DNA of 64,000 nucleotides from Streptomyces sp. WZ-12 (GCF_028898845.1 NZ_CP118574.1:372001-436000), one strand, 5' to 3'. Shown: positions 35,445-45,920, numbered from the stretch's first letter. Notes: generated by a model not told the origin, from the sequence alone. Program-made: numbers and translations.

Positions 35445-36812
35445 GTGTTCTTCATCGACACGATCGAGGTGGCCGGGCTCGGCAACCGCAGTTACCTGGC
35501 CGGAGGCGAGCGGACGGCGGTGGCGGTCGACCCGCCGCGCGACATCGACCAGGTGCTCGCGGCGGCCGCGCGGCGCGGAGTGCGGATATCCCACGTCGTC
35601 GAGACGCATCTGCACAACGACTACGTCACCGGCGGCCTGGAGCTGGCCCGCGTCACGGGCGCCGGCTACCTCGTCCCCGCCGGGGCCCGCGTCTCCTACC
35701 CGCACGTGCCCGTGCACGACGGCGACCGCCACGAGATCGACGCCGCGGCCGGCCTGGCGCTGCGCGCGCTGGCCACGCCCGGGCACACCCCGCACCACAC
35801 CTCCTACGCGCTGGAGCAGAACGGCCTGGCCGCCGCGGTGTTCACCGGCGGCTCACTGCTGATCGGCACGGTGGGCCGGCCCGACCTGGTCGAGCCCCGG
35901 CTGACCGAACGCCTCGCCCGGGCCCAGCACGCCTCGGCCCACCGGCTGGCCGCCGAGCTGCCGGACGGCGCGGCAGTGCTGCCCACGCACGGCTTCGGCA
36001 GCTTCTGCTCCGCAGGCCAGACGGCGGGCGAGTCCACCACGATCGGCCGGGAGCGGGCGTCCAACGCGGCCCTCACCCGTGACGTCGACACCTTCGTCGC
36101 CGATCTGCTCGCCGGCCTGGACGACATTCCCGCGTACTACACGCACATGGGTCCGACCAACGCCGCCGGCCCGGCGCCGGTCGACCTGACCCCGCCCGCC
36201 GTCGCCGACGGCGAGGAGATCGCCGCACGGCTGGCCGCCGGGGAGTGGGTGGTGGATCTCCGCAACCGGGTCGCCTTCGCCGAGGGCCACGTGGCGGGTT
36301 CGTTCAACTTCGAGGCCGAGGGGCAGCTCGCCACCTACCTGGCCTGGCTGCTGCCGTGGGGCAAGCCGGTGACCCTGCTCGCCGCTTCACCCGAACAACT
36401 GGCCGCCGCACAGCGCGAGTTGGTCCGGGTCGGGATCGACCGCCCGGCCGCCGCGGCCACCGGGGCACCCGCGCACTGGGTTCGACAGGGCGAGGCCCCG
36501 GCCTCCTTCCCGCGGGCCACCTTCGCCGAACTCGCCGCCCGTCGCGCGCCCGGCATCGTGGTCCTGGACGTCCGCCGGAACGCCGAGCGAGCGGGCGGTC
36601 ACCTTGCGCAGTCGGTCCACATCCCGCTCCATGACCTGCATCGCCGTCTCCACGAGGTTCCGGAAGGCCAGGTGTGGGTGCACTGCGCCGGCGGCATGCG
36701 CGCCGCCATCGCCGCCTCCATGCTGGACGCCGCCGGGCGCGACGTCGTCGCCGTCGACGACTCCCTCGACTCGGCCGAGCAGGCCGGGCTGCTCACGGGC
36801 CGCACGCGCTGA
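35445..36812 (+). CDS. MBL-fold persulfide dioxygenase-like protein with two rhodanese domains (CstB type)
   Basis: This is a 455-residue protein from GTG 35445 after GGAAGG. An N-terminal metallo-beta-lactamase domain has ETHLHNDYVTGG (H55, H57, D59; the usual final His is Y60) and GHTPHHTSY, as in ETHE1/CstB-type iron persulfide dioxygenases. The first rhodanese domain (about 245-345) lacks the active Cys. The second (about 350-455) has HCAGGMRA with C414. It would oxidise persulfides and handle sulfane sulfur in the cytoplasm. Two CstR-like operators precede it, and a TSUP permease, a CstR-like repressor and a rhodanese follow, forming a cst-like detoxification set. Confidence 0.87.
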   Translation: MFFIDTIEVAGLGNRSYLAGGERTAVAVDPPRDIDQVLAAAARRGVRISHVVETHLHNDYVTGGLELARVTGAGYLVPAGARVSYPHVPVHDGDRHEIDAAAGLALRALATPGHTPHHTSYALEQNGLAAAVFTGGSLLIGTVGRPDLVEPRLTERLARAQHASAHRLAAELPDGAAVLPTHGFGSFCSAGQTAGESTTIGRERASNAALTRDVDTFVADLLAGLDDIPAYYTHMGPTNAAGPAPVDLTPPAVADGEEIAARLAAGEWVVDLRNRVAFAEGHVAGSFNFEAEGQLATYLAWLLPWGKPVTLLAASPEQLAAAQRELVRVGIDRPAAAATGAPAHWVRQGEAPASFPRATFAELAARRAPGIVVLDVRRNAERAGGHLAQSVHIPLHDLHRRLHEVPEGQVWVHCAGGMRAAIAASMLDAAGRDVVAVDDSLDSAEQAGLLTGRTR

Positions 36813-36855
36813 TGGCGGCCACCGAAGATCTTCGGAGCGGCATCGGGACCGCCCC

Positions 36856-37602
36856 ATGAGCGCCGTGATACTCGCCCTGGTCGCCGGTGCCGTCATCGGC
36901 TTGGCGCTCGGAGCGCTCGGGGGCGGTGGCAGCGTGCTGGCCGTCCCCGCCCTGATCTATCTGCTGGGGTTCACCCCCGTCGCCGCGACCACCGCCAGCC
37001 TCGTGATCGTCACCGTCACCTCCGCCACCGCCCTGGCCGCGCACGCCCGCGACGGTAACGTCCGCTGGCGCACGGGGCTGCTGTTCACGGCTGCCGGGGT
37101 CGGCCCGGCGATGCTGGGCGGCGCGCTGGTCGGGCACCTCCCGGCGAGCGCGCTGACCGTGGCCTTCGCCGTGCTCGCGGCCGCCGCCGCGATCCGCATG
37201 CTCACGGCCCGCGGTTCGGCGGAGCGCACCGTCCGCGTACGGCCGGGTCGGGCGACCGCCGCCGGCGCCGGTCTGGGCGCGGTCACCGGCGTGCTCGGCG
37301 TCGGCGGCGGCTTCCTCGCGGTCCCCGCGCTGGTCAACGTCCTCGGCATGCGGATGCGGGAGGCCGTGGGCACCAGCCTGCTCGTCATCACCGTCAACTC
37401 GCTGGCCGCCCTGGCGATGCGCACCGGTACGGCCGACGGCCTGGACTGGGCCGTCATAGGGCCGTTCGCCGGCGCGGCGATCCTGGGCGCCTGGGACGGC
37501 AAGCGCCTGTCGGCGAAGCTGTCCGGGCCCGTCCTTCAACGGGCGTTCGCGCTCGTCCTGTTGGCGGTGGCCGGGGTCATGCTGCTGGACGCGGTGGTTT
37601 GA
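36856..37602 (+). CDS. TSUP (TauE/SafE) family permease
   Basis: This is a 248-residue membrane protein with 7-8 helices, from ATG 36856, 43 bases after the MBL-rhodanese gene. Both family half-signatures are present: GALGGGGSVLAVPAL near the N-terminus and GVLGVGGGFLAVPALV in the middle. TSUP proteins move sulfur compounds such as sulfite, thiosulfate or sulfoacetate. In this setting, export or import of a product of persulfide oxidation is likely. It is co-directional with the upstream gene and probably under the same two operators. Confidence 0.87.
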   Translation: MSAVILALVAGAVIGLALGALGGGGSVLAVPALIYLLGFTPVAATTASLVIVTVTSATALAAHARDGNVRWRTGLLFTAAGVGPAMLGGALVGHLPASALTVAFAVLAAAAAIRMLTARGSAERTVRVRPGRATAAGAGLGAVTGVLGVGGGFLAVPALVNVLGMRMREAVGTSLLVITVNSLAALAMRTGTADGLDWAVIGPFAGAAILGAWDGKRLSAKLSGPVLQRAFALVLLAVAGVMLLDAVV

Positions 37603-37624
37603 TGTCCGCTCGATGCGGAACGTC

Positions 37625-38573
<949 letters not shown>

Positions 38574-38769
38574 CGACCGGCGTACGCCGACTCGGTGACC
38601 CACCGCTCCGCCTCGCTCCTAGACGTCTTTCGATGCGCCTTCGCCCTCCCCGCCTGACGGACAGTCATGTCATGCCTCGGGCACGCGTTCGCGTTCGCAG
38701 GCACATCGGGCTGACCGCACTGGGCTTTGATATTGCGGACACCGACGTCGGCGGCGGGGCTACTGACCC

Positions 38770-39529
38770 GTGACCGTGGTTCGGCGGGTCGGCGGGACGA
38801 TCCGCCGGCCGGTCGGCGCGTGGACGCCCGCGGTGCACGGGTTGTTGACCCACCTGGAATCCGTGGGCTTCACCCGGGCTCCGCGCGTCCTCGGCACCGA
38901 AGGCACCGACGAGGCGCTGTCCCTGCTGCACGGCGAACCGGCGTTCACGCCCTGGCCGACGACCCTGCGGTCAACCGCGGGAATCGGCGAACTGGGGATC
39001 TGGCTGCGCGACTACCACGACGCCGTCCGGGACTTCTGCCCGCCGGCCGACGCGCATTGGCAGGGGCAAGAGTGCGAGTGGCGGCCCGGAATGATCATTC
39101 GGCACGGCGACCTGGGCCCGTGGAACTCCACCTGGAGCGGCGACCGGCTGTCCGGATTCATCGACTGGGACTTCGCGGCACCCGGCCATGCCCTCGACGA
39201 CCTCACCCAACTCGCCTGGTACACCGTACCGTTGCGCCCCGTCGAACGGCAGCGGAAGGACGTCGGTCGGCGGCGAACCAACCCTGAGCGGCCGCCTCAA
39301 CGCGCTGTGCGCCGCCTACGGGGTGCGCCCGGCGGCGGTTCTCGACGCGCTGGAGGCCGTCCAGTCCCGCGAGGCCGAACGCATCGAACGGCGCGGCCGG
39401 CGCGGCCACGAGCCTTGGGCATCGTTCCTCGCCCGCGGCGATGCGGCCGAGATGAGGGCCGAGCGCACCTGGCTCCGATCGCGACGCTCGGTTCTCCTCG
39501 GTGGTGCTGGCCGACCGCCAGGCGCGTAG
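38770..39529 (+). pseudogene. Aminoglycoside phosphotransferase-family kinase, frameshifted
   Basis: From GTG 38770 the frame gives an APH/choline-kinase-like protein: an N-terminal strand GGTIRRPVGAWTPAVH, the catalytic loop HGDLGPWNSTW and the metal-binding FIDWDFAAPGHALDDL. After about 39250 the frame leaves the family sequence. The expected C-terminus (LSGRLNALCAAYGVRPAA, then EPWASFLARGD) continues in the next frame and ends at 39529. This is a +1 shift near 39255-39275. Repaired, the protein would be about 253 residues, the normal length. A sequencing error is the other explanation. The gene ends 15 bases before the convergent DedA gene. Confidence 0.7.
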
Positions 39530-39543
39530 TAGGTCCGGTTGGC

Positions 39544-40173
39544 TCAGTCGGCTGATCCGCGGCGGCGGCGCAGTACCGCGCGGGCCACGAGGGCGAGGAC
39601 GACCAGGCCCAGGGCGATGAGCAGGTAGGTCGAATAGCGGTCGATCCCCGTGTAGATCGTGGTGATGTGGTTGCCGGCCGTGTAGCCGACGCCGGCCCAC
39701 AGTCCGACCCACAGGGCCGCCCCGAGCGCGTTGAAGACGAGGAAGCGCGGCCAGGGCATCCTGGTGGTGCCGGCGATGACGCCGTTGAGCTGGCGCAACC
39801 CTTCGAAGAAGCGCGCGACGGTGACGACCTTCCCGCCGTGGCGGGTGAAGAACTGCTCGGCCTTCTCGTACCGTTCGGGCGGGAGGAGGACGTACTTGCC
39901 GTAGCGCCGCACCAGCGCCTGTCCCCCGGTACGACCGATGAGGTAGCCGACGTTGTCGCCGAGGACGGCGGCGACGATGCCGATGGTGACGACGAGCGCG
40001 ATGTGGAGGTGACCGGCACCCGCATACACCGCCGCGGCGATCAGGATCGTCTCCCCCGGCGAGGGGACACCGAAGTCCTCGACGAAGATCAGGACGCCCA
40101 CGGCCCAGTAGCCCCAGTCGTCCAGGATCGGTGCGAGGTGGCCGAGCACTCCGGGCAGCGGCGGCGCACTCAT
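39544..40173 (-). CDS. DedA-family membrane protein
   Basis: This is a 209-residue protein with about five helices. It shows the DedA hallmarks FVEDFGVPSPGETILI, then GDNVGYLIGRTGG and VARFFEGLRQLNGVIAG with conserved acidic and Arg residues. The family acts as lipid scramblases/flippases (for example for undecaprenyl phosphate) and supports membrane homeostasis. The gene is single and convergent with the frameshifted kinase. Confidence 0.9.
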   Translation of the reverse strand: MSAPPLPGVLGHLAPILDDWGYWAVGVLIFVEDFGVPSPGETILIAAAVYAGAGHLHIALVVTIGIVAAVLGDNVGYLIGRTGGQALVRRYGKYVLLPPERYEKAEQFFTRHGGKVVTVARFFEGLRQLNGVIAGTTRMPWPRFLVFNALGAALWVGLWAGVGYTAGNHITTIYTGIDRYSTYLLIALGLVVLALVARAVLRRRRGSAD

Positions 40174-40327
40174 GCGGGTCTCGTTCCTTCCGCGGGGTGG
40201 CGGTATCCGGTTGTCAGGCGGCGTTGACCGACCGAGCGCCGGGGCGTTGCCGTTCAGGGTATTGCTGATGCGGCGGGGGACGGGCCCGCGCCGCGGATGT
40301 GGAGAAGGGCGGTGTCGACGGGGCGCT

Positions 40328-40353
40328 GCCGACTCCCCCGAAGGGGAGTCGGC
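40328..40353 (-). terminator. Strong hairpin terminator of the MacAB-like operon
   Basis: GCCGACTCCCC and GGGGAGTCGGC form a perfect 11-bp stem closed by the tetraloop CGAA, 31 bases beyond the permease stop. Confidence 0.8.
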
Positions 40354-40383
40354 TCCGCTCGGACGTGGTGACCGTCTCTCCGC

Positions 40384-41583
40384 CTATGCCGCTTGGAGGG
40401 CGAGCGTCGGAGAAAGGCGTGCGGCGCGGACCGCCGGGTACAGGCCGGCCACCGTCCCGATGCACAGGGTGGCGGCGAAACCGCCGCCGACCGCCCACGG
40501 GGGGACCACCCAGGGCATCCCGCCCGTGAGGGCGAACGCATAGGTGGCCGCGGCTCCGAGCACCACGCCGGCCAGTCCGCCGAGGCCGGAGAGCAGGAGT
40601 GACTCGGTGACGAACTGGATGCGGATCTGGCCGCGGGTGGCGCCCAGGGAGCGGCGCAGGCCGATTTCGTGCCGGCGTTCCAACACCGAGATGATCATGG
40701 TGTTGGCCACCCCGACGCCGCCGACCAACAGTGCCACGCCGCCCAGCCCGAGCAGCAGGCTGTCGAACGCGCCCTCCGTCGCGGCCTTGGCCTGGAGGGC
40801 CGAGGACGGGTTGGAGACCTCGACGTTCTGCGGGTTCTGCGGGTCCGCGGTGCGGGCGAGCAGCTTGCGGACCGCCTCGACGGAGGCGTCCGTGGAGCGT
40901 TCGTAGATCTTGGTGGGGTGGCCGTCGAAGCCCAGCAGGGTGCCCGCCCCCTCCCAGCCCACCAGGGCGGCGCGTTCGACCTCGGGTGCCAAGGGCAGCG
41001 GGTCGAGGATGCCGATGACGGTGAAGTACCGGTTGCCGATGAAGACTTGCTGGCCGGGCGTGGTGATGCCCAGGCGCTGGGCGGCGACGTTTCCGAGCAC
41101 CACCGAGGGATAGCGCCCGTTCGCCCCGTTGAGCCACGTGCCTGCGTTCACCGTCCCGCGCAGGGCCTTCAACAGGCCCTCGCCGGCGGCCTTCACCGTG
41201 AGTCCGCCGGTGTCGCTCGCGGGGATCTTCTCGCTGCGCCGGACCGTGGGCGTCAGGTCACCGGTCGCTCCGACGTGCTCGACGCCGGGGATCCGGCCGA
41301 TCATGCCGGGCGCTTCCTTGGGGAGCTTGGTGGCCTGACCGCTGAACATGTCCTGTCCCGGGGCGACCGTCAGCATGTTGGTGCCCAGTTCGTCGAGTTG
41401 GCGCAGTAGTTGTTCCTTGCTGGAGGCGGAGATGCCGACCACCGCGATCATCGTGGCGATGCCGATGGCGATGCCCAGTGCGGACAGTACGACCCGCATG
41501 GGGCGACTGCGCAGACCCGCCGAGCCGACGTGCAGGACGTCGCGCGGGCCGAGGCGGGCCGGGGTCAGTCGGTCGCGGCGCAC
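40384..41583 (-). CDS. MacB/FtsX-type ABC transporter permease
   Basis: This is a 399-residue permease with one N-terminal helix (RPMRVVLSALGIAIGIATMI), a large extracytoplasmic domain (about 60-270) and three C-terminal helices, the classic MacB/FtsX layout. A conserved ERRHEIGLRRSLGATRGQI segment follows helix 2. With the ATPase it would drive a mechanotransmission-type efflux or stress pump. The start overlaps the ATPase stop by 19 bases, and it is last in an operon of lipoprotein, adaptor, ATPase and permease. Confidence 0.9.
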   Translation of the reverse strand: MRRDRLTPARLGPRDVLHVGSAGLRSRPMRVVLSALGIAIGIATMIAVVGISASSKEQLLRQLDELGTNMLTVAPGQDMFSGQATKLPKEAPGMIGRIPGVEHVGATGDLTPTVRRSEKIPASDTGGLTVKAAGEGLLKALRGTVNAGTWLNGANGRYPSVVLGNVAAQRLGITTPGQQVFIGNRYFTVIGILDPLPLAPEVERAALVGWEGAGTLLGFDGHPTKIYERSTDASVEAVRKLLARTADPQNPQNVEVSNPSSALQAKAATEGAFDSLLLGLGGVALLVGGVGVANTMIISVLERRHEIGLRRSLGATRGQIRIQFVTESLLLSGLGGLAGVVLGAAATYAFALTGGMPWVVPPWAVGGGFAATLCIGTVAGLYPAVRAARLSPTLALQAA

Positions 41584-42317
41584 GGTTCCTCACCTCCCGA
41601 CGGCTTCGGCGCCGGTGCCGGTGGCTGCGCCGGTGCCGGGGGTTTCCGGTGGGTGTCCTCGACGATCCGGCCGTCCCGGATGCGCACCTGGCGCGGCAGT
41701 GCGCCGGCGATCTCGGTGTCGTGGGTGATCACCGCGATGGTGGCGCCCTCGGCGTTGAGGTCGTGCAGCAGCTGCATGACGGCGTCGCCGGAGGCGGAGT
41801 CCAGGGCGCCGGTCGGCTCGTCGGCCAGCAGGAGGTCCGGCTCGCCCACCACCGCCCGTGCGATGGCGACCCGTTGTCGCTGCCCGCCGGACAGTTCGTG
41901 CGGGCGGTGGCTCATCCTGTCCCCGAGGCCGACTCGCGCCAGGGCCTCCGCCGCGCGCCTGCGGCGCTCGGTGCGTGTCAGGCCGGAGTAGAGCAGGCCC
42001 TCGGCGACGTTGTCCTGGGCGCTGACTCCGGCCACGAGGTGGAAGGACTGGAAGACGAAGCCGATGTGCCGGGCCCGCAGCGCGGACAGCCGACGGTCGG
42101 TCAGGGAGGCGACGTCGTGGCCCGCGATGGTGACCGTCCCGGCGGTGGGGCGGTCCAGGGTGCCGACGATGTGCAGGAGGGTGGACTTGCCCGAGCCGGA
42201 CGGGCCGACCAGGGCGAGCAGTTCCCCGCGGTCGATGCCGAGGCTCACCCCCTGCAGCGCCGCGACCCCGCCGGGGTACTCCTTGGTGACCTGGTTCAGT
42301 TCGACGACGGTGTTCAT
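41565..42317 (-). CDS. MacB/LolD-type ABC transporter ATPase
   Basis: This is a 250-residue ATP-binding protein with Walker A GPSGSGKST, signature ELSGGQRQRVAIARA, Walker B LLLADEPTGALD and H-loop VITHD. The Pro-rich C-terminal tail (PAPAQPPAPAPKPS) is unusual for LolD-type ATPases. It overlaps the adaptor gene by four bases (ATGA) and the permease gene by 19, so the three are translated as a unit. Confidence 0.93.
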   Translation of the reverse strand: MNTVVELNQVTKEYPGGVAALQGVSLGIDRGELLALVGPSGSGKSTLLHIVGTLDRPTAGTVTIAGHDVASLTDRRLSALRARHIGFVFQSFHLVAGVSAQDNVAEGLLYSGLTRTERRRRAAEALARVGLGDRMSHRPHELSGGQRQRVAIARAVVGEPDLLLADEPTGALDSASGDAVMQLLHDLNAEGATIAVITHDTEIAGALPRQVRIRDGRIVEDTHRKPPAPAQPPAPAPKPSGGEEPCAATD

Positions 42318-43420
42318 GCCTTGGGCACTCCGACCTTCATGCCCTCCTTGAGGCCGGATCCGCTGACCTCGACCCTTCCCTGCCCGAACAGGCCGAGTTT
42401 GACGGGCACTTCGCGGGCCTTGCCGTCCTCGACGACCTGGACGCCGAAGCCGCCGGCCGACAGGGCGAGCAGCGCGTTGACCGGGACCGTCAGCACGTTC
42501 TCGTGCGTCTCGCCCTGGAGGTCGACGGTGACCGGGGCCTGGTCAATGCCCTTGACCCGTCCCGGATCGCTGAAGGTGACCCGCGCGGTGACCTTGGCGG
42601 ACTGGTCCTGCCCACCACCGCCCTGGTCCTTCTCGTCCGAACTCGCGCTGCGGTCGACGGAGGCGACCCTGCCCTTGACCTTGTCGCCACTGGGGAGGGT
42701 GATCTCCACTCGGGTGCCGACCTCGGCGAGCGCGGCGTCGGCGACGTCGACTTTGATCTGCACCTCGCGCTCGGCGCCGGTGACCGTGAGCAGCGGACGG
42801 CCGGGGCCGGTCTGGTCGCCGACCGCGGCTTCCTTCTTCTTGACCCGCACCGAGCTCGGCGCGAAGGCGATCTGGTCCGGGCCCGTCTCACCGGTCTGCC
42901 GCAGACCGTGGGACTTCTGCCAGCGTTTGACGGCGTCCGCGGTCCCGGAGGTGTACTCCTCGTCGACGGTCAGGGCCGCTCCGTAGCCGAGGTCGCGGAG
43001 GTTCTGTTTCAACTGCCTGACGTCCGGCCCCTTGTCGCCGACCTTCAGCTTCCGGTACATGGGGCGCTCGCCGTACATCAGCCAGACCTTTTTCCCGTCG
43101 GCCTCGTAGAGCGACTCGTTGCTCCTGATCACCGCGCCGGTGTCCGGGAGCCAGGTGACCGTCCCCGGTGCCCCACCGTTGACCTTGCGTTCCTTGGAGT
43201 AGCCGAGGGTGCCTTCCACCTGGGTGCGGCTGCTCAGGTCCTGCCGCCGGACCGTGTCGGTCTTCTGCGGCAGGCCGTCCGTGCGCTGTTGCTGCCCCTT
43301 GGCGTGGTCGGCGTTGGTCGCGACCACGGCGGTCCCGCCCACCAGTGCGCTCGCCACGACCGTCGAGGCGATGACGTACTTCCGGAGGGGCCGCCTGCGC
43401 TCACTCGCCGAGCTTGTCAT
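42314..43420 (-). CDS. MacA-like membrane-fusion/adaptor protein with peptidoglycan-binding region
   Basis: This is a 368-residue protein with an N-terminal membrane anchor (YVIASTVVASALVGG, about 15-35). The middle includes KVGDKGPDVRQLKQNLRDLGYG and AVKRWQKSHGL, a PG_binding_1 domain. Beta-barrel segments follow (EVQIKVDVADAALAEVG, then KGRVASVD). This is the actinobacterial counterpart of HlyD/MacA adaptors, linking the permease to the cell wall. It overlaps the lipoprotein gene by 20 bases and the ATPase gene by four. Confidence 0.88.
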   Translation of the reverse strand: MTSSASERRRPLRKYVIASTVVASALVGGTAVVATNADHAKGQQQRTDGLPQKTDTVRRQDLSSRTQVEGTLGYSKERKVNGGAPGTVTWLPDTGAVIRSNESLYEADGKKVWLMYGERPMYRKLKVGDKGPDVRQLKQNLRDLGYGAALTVDEEYTSGTADAVKRWQKSHGLRQTGETGPDQIAFAPSSVRVKKKEAAVGDQTGPGRPLLTVTGAEREVQIKVDVADAALAEVGTRVEITLPSGDKVKGRVASVDRSASSDEKDQGGGGQDQSAKVTARVTFSDPGRVKGIDQAPVTVDLQGETHENVLTVPVNALLALSAGGFGVQVVEDGKAREVPVKLGLFGQGRVEVSGSGLKEGMKVGVPKA

Positions 43421-43904
43421 TGCACGCCTTCATGGCCTTGTCCATCTTTTCGCGGCTCACGTCGGGACCGCCTCCCGCACGCATGCTCAGCTTGCCGTCC
43501 TGCATTTGCGGGTCCGGCATGTCGATGCCCTGCTCGCGCATGCAACGGGCGTGCTTGATCGCCTTGTCGAGTGCCTTCTGCTGTTCCTCCGGACTCATCT
43601 CCTTGCCGTTTCCGGCACCGGGCAGGTCCTTGCACGCGTCCTGCGCCTTCTTGAGCGCTTTCTCGTCCTTCACCTCGATGCCCGCGGCCTGTCCCGGCTT
43701 GGGCTCCTGCACCTTCAGACCGTTGTCGCGCAGGCACTGGCGGTATTCATAGGCTTCGTCCTCCTTCTTGCCGTCGCCGGCTCCGCCGGAGCCCTGGGCG
43801 CTGCCGCCCTTGGCCGAGTCCGAAGCGCCGCCGGTGCAGCCGACGGCGAACAGCGCCAGCCCCGTCACGAACACGGCCGCTATGCCATACCTAAATTCCG
43901 CCAT
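43401..43904 (-). CDS. Secreted lipoprotein of the efflux operon
   Basis: This is a 167-residue lipoprotein from the ATG at 43904 (minus strand) after AAGGAGGAATT. The signal sequence ends in the lipobox LFAVGC. The mature part has two similar Cys-containing segments, YEYRQCLRDNGLKVQEP and KHARCMREQGIDMPDP, each followed by a further Cys (DACKDL, KACNDKL). That looks like an internal duplication with paired cysteines. It is first gene of the MacAB-like operon, divergent from the response regulator, and may be an accessory or sensor subunit. Confidence 0.82.
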   Translation of the reverse strand: MAEFRYGIAAVFVTGLALFAVGCTGGASDSAKGGSAQGSGGAGDGKKEDEAYEYRQCLRDNGLKVQEPKPGQAAGIEVKDEKALKKAQDACKDLPGAGNGKEMSPEEQQKALDKAIKHARCMREQGIDMPDPQMQDGKLSMRAGGGPDVSREKMDKAMKACNDKLGE

Positions 43905-44028
43905 GGAATTCCTCCTTGTTCCCGGACCGAAGTCCGACTGCACGGAGGCTCACACGGGCCCGTGTTTCGTTTCCCTCACCGTGGACGTTTACGCCGACGA
44001 AACATCCCTCTCAGGTACATCTGATGAC

Positions 44029-44694
44029 ATGCGTGTGTTGGTCGTGGAAGACGAGAAGTTCCTGGCGGAGATGGTTGCCGAGGGGCTGCGCCGTGACGCC
44101 CTGGCCGTTGATGTGGCCCACGACGGCACGGAGGCGCTGGATCGGCTCCGGCTGGGCGACTACGACGTGCTCGTCCTGGACCGCGACCTGCCCGGCCTGC
44201 ACGGCGACGAGGTGTGCCGTCACGTCGTCGAGGCGCGCCTGCTGACCCGGGTGCTGATGCTCACCGCCGCCGGTTCCGTGCGGGAGCGCGTCGAGGGCCT
44301 GGGCCTGGGTGCGGACGACTACCTGGCCAAGCCGTTCGCCTACGAGGAGTTGCTGGCCCGCGTCCTGGCCCTGGGGCGCCGGGCCCGGCCCGCTCTCCCG
44401 CCCGTGATCGAGCGGGCGGGCATCACCCTGGACACGGCGCGTCGACAGTCCTTCCGCGACGGCCGCTACCTCGCGCTGTCGCGCAAGGAGTTCGGGGTGC
44501 TGGAGGTGCTGATGCGCGCCGAGGGCGCCGTCGTCAGCGGCGACGACCTGATCGAGCAGGTGTGGGAGGAGAACACCAGCTACCGCACCAACGCGGTCCG
44601 GGTCACCTTGAGCAAGCTGCGCACCAAGCTCGGCGAGCCTCCGGTCATCGACACCGTGCCCGGCCACGGCTACCGCATCGGCGGCGGCGCGTGA
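44029..44694 (+). CDS. OmpR-family response regulator
   Basis: This is a 221-residue regulator from ATG 44029. The receiver domain has E7/D8, phospho-acceptor D51 (VLVLD), T-turn LMLTA and K in LAKPF. The C-terminal winged helix contains LSRKEFGVLEVLMRAEGAVV and TVPGHGYRIGG. The gene overlaps the kinase by GTGA and is divergent from the lipoprotein-efflux operon 125 bases away, which is the likely target. Confidence 0.92.
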   Translation: MRVLVVEDEKFLAEMVAEGLRRDALAVDVAHDGTEALDRLRLGDYDVLVLDRDLPGLHGDEVCRHVVEARLLTRVLMLTAAGSVRERVEGLGLGADDYLAKPFAYEELLARVLALGRRARPALPPVIERAGITLDTARRQSFRDGRYLALSRKEFGVLEVLMRAEGAVVSGDDLIEQVWEENTSYRTNAVRVTLSKLRTKLGEPPVIDTVPGHGYRIGGGA

Positions 44695-45920
44695 AACGGC
44701 CCGCGCTGCGCAGCGTGCCCCGCCTCCACCTGCCCGGTGGGGAACGGACCCGTCTGACGATGCTGTACGGCGGGCTGCTCGTCGTCGCCGGAGCGATGCT
44801 CATCGGCCTGGTCAACTTCCTCGTGGGGCGGGGGCTGTACACCACGATCAGCATGGCCGTCGCCCGGAGCCCGCTGGACTCCGATGGCGATGCTCCGGCC
44901 ATGTTCGGCTTCGCCCGGGCGACTCCTGCCACCGGCATCCCGTCCCCGGCCGACCAGGAAGCGGCCGCGAAGGCGGCGAAGGAGATCACCACGGTCGCCG
45001 AACAGGCGGCGCAGCAGCAGTTGTTGACCGTTTCCCTGGTCACTCTGGGCGCCTTCGCCGTCCTCTCCGTCGTGCTGGCGTGGTGGATGGCCGGGCGGGT
45101 GCTGCGTCCGGTCGGGGTGATCACCCGCACCGCGCGGCGGCTGTCGGGAGAGAACCTCCATGAGCGCATCGCCCTCGACGCCCCCGCCGGCGAACTCAAG
45201 CAGCTCGCCGACACCTTCGACGGGATGCTCGACCGCATGGAACACCTCGTCGGAGCCCAGAAACGCTTCGCCGCCAACGCGGCGCACGAGCTGCGGACCT
45301 CGCTGGCCGTGCAGCGGGCGGCGGCCGAGATCGGCCTCGACACCTCCGACCCGGAGGCGGTCGCGCGCATCCGTCGCAAGCTGATCGCGGTCGCCGACAG
45401 CAACGAGCGGCTCATCGAGGGCCTGCTGTTGCTGTCCGTCTCCGAGCAGGGACTGGACCGCCGCGCGCCCGTCGCGCTCGACGAGCTGGCCCGCACCGTG
45501 ATCGCCGAACACGCCGCGTCGGAGCGGGCCGGTGAGTACGGCGTCAGCGTCCGGGCCGATCTCTCACCCGTGACGGTGCAGGGCGATCCGGTCCTGCTGA
45601 CGCACCTCGTGCACAACCTCGTCGGCAACGCGCTGCGGTACAACCACGACGGCGGTCAGGTCACGGTCACCGTACGCAACGGCACCCTGCGCGTGACCAA
45701 CAGCGGCCCTCAGGTGCCGCCGGAGACGGTGCCGTACCTCTTCGAGCCCTTCCGCCGCCTCAACGAGCGCCGGCACGGCACGGGCGAGGGCGCCGGCCTG
45801 GGTCTCTCCATCGTCGCCTCGATCGCCCGGGCCCATCAGGCCCGCACCCATGCCGAGGCCAACCCGCGCGGCGGCCTCACCATCGAGGTCGCCTTCCCCC
45901 GTCCCGGACAACCCTCCTGA
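44691..45920 (+). CDS. Sensor histidine kinase
   Basis: This is a 409-residue membrane kinase from GTG 44691, overlapping the response regulator stop. There are two transmembrane helices (about 25-48 and 115-140) around a short extracytoplasmic sensor loop. A HAMP domain with RPVGVITRTARRLS follows, then the H-box NAAHELRTSLA with H199. The N-box is NLVGNALRYNHDGG, and the G-box GTGEGAGLGLSIV. With the adjacent regulator it probably senses envelope stress or an antimicrobial and controls the divergent MacAB-like pump. Confidence 0.92.
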   Translation: MKRPALRSVPRLHLPGGERTRLTMLYGGLLVVAGAMLIGLVNFLVGRGLYTTISMAVARSPLDSDGDAPAMFGFARATPATGIPSPADQEAAAKAAKEITTVAEQAAQQQLLTVSLVTLGAFAVLSVVLAWWMAGRVLRPVGVITRTARRLSGENLHERIALDAPAGELKQLADTFDGMLDRMEHLVGAQKRFAANAAHELRTSLAVQRAAAEIGLDTSDPEAVARIRRKLIAVADSNERLIEGLLLLSVSEQGLDRRAPVALDELARTVIAEHAASERAGEYGVSVRADLSPVTVQGDPVLLTHLVHNLVGNALRYNHDGGQVTVTVRNGTLRVTNSGPQVPPETVPYLFEPFRRLNERRHGTGEGAGLGLSIVASIARAHQARTHAEANPRGGLTIEVAFPRPGQPS

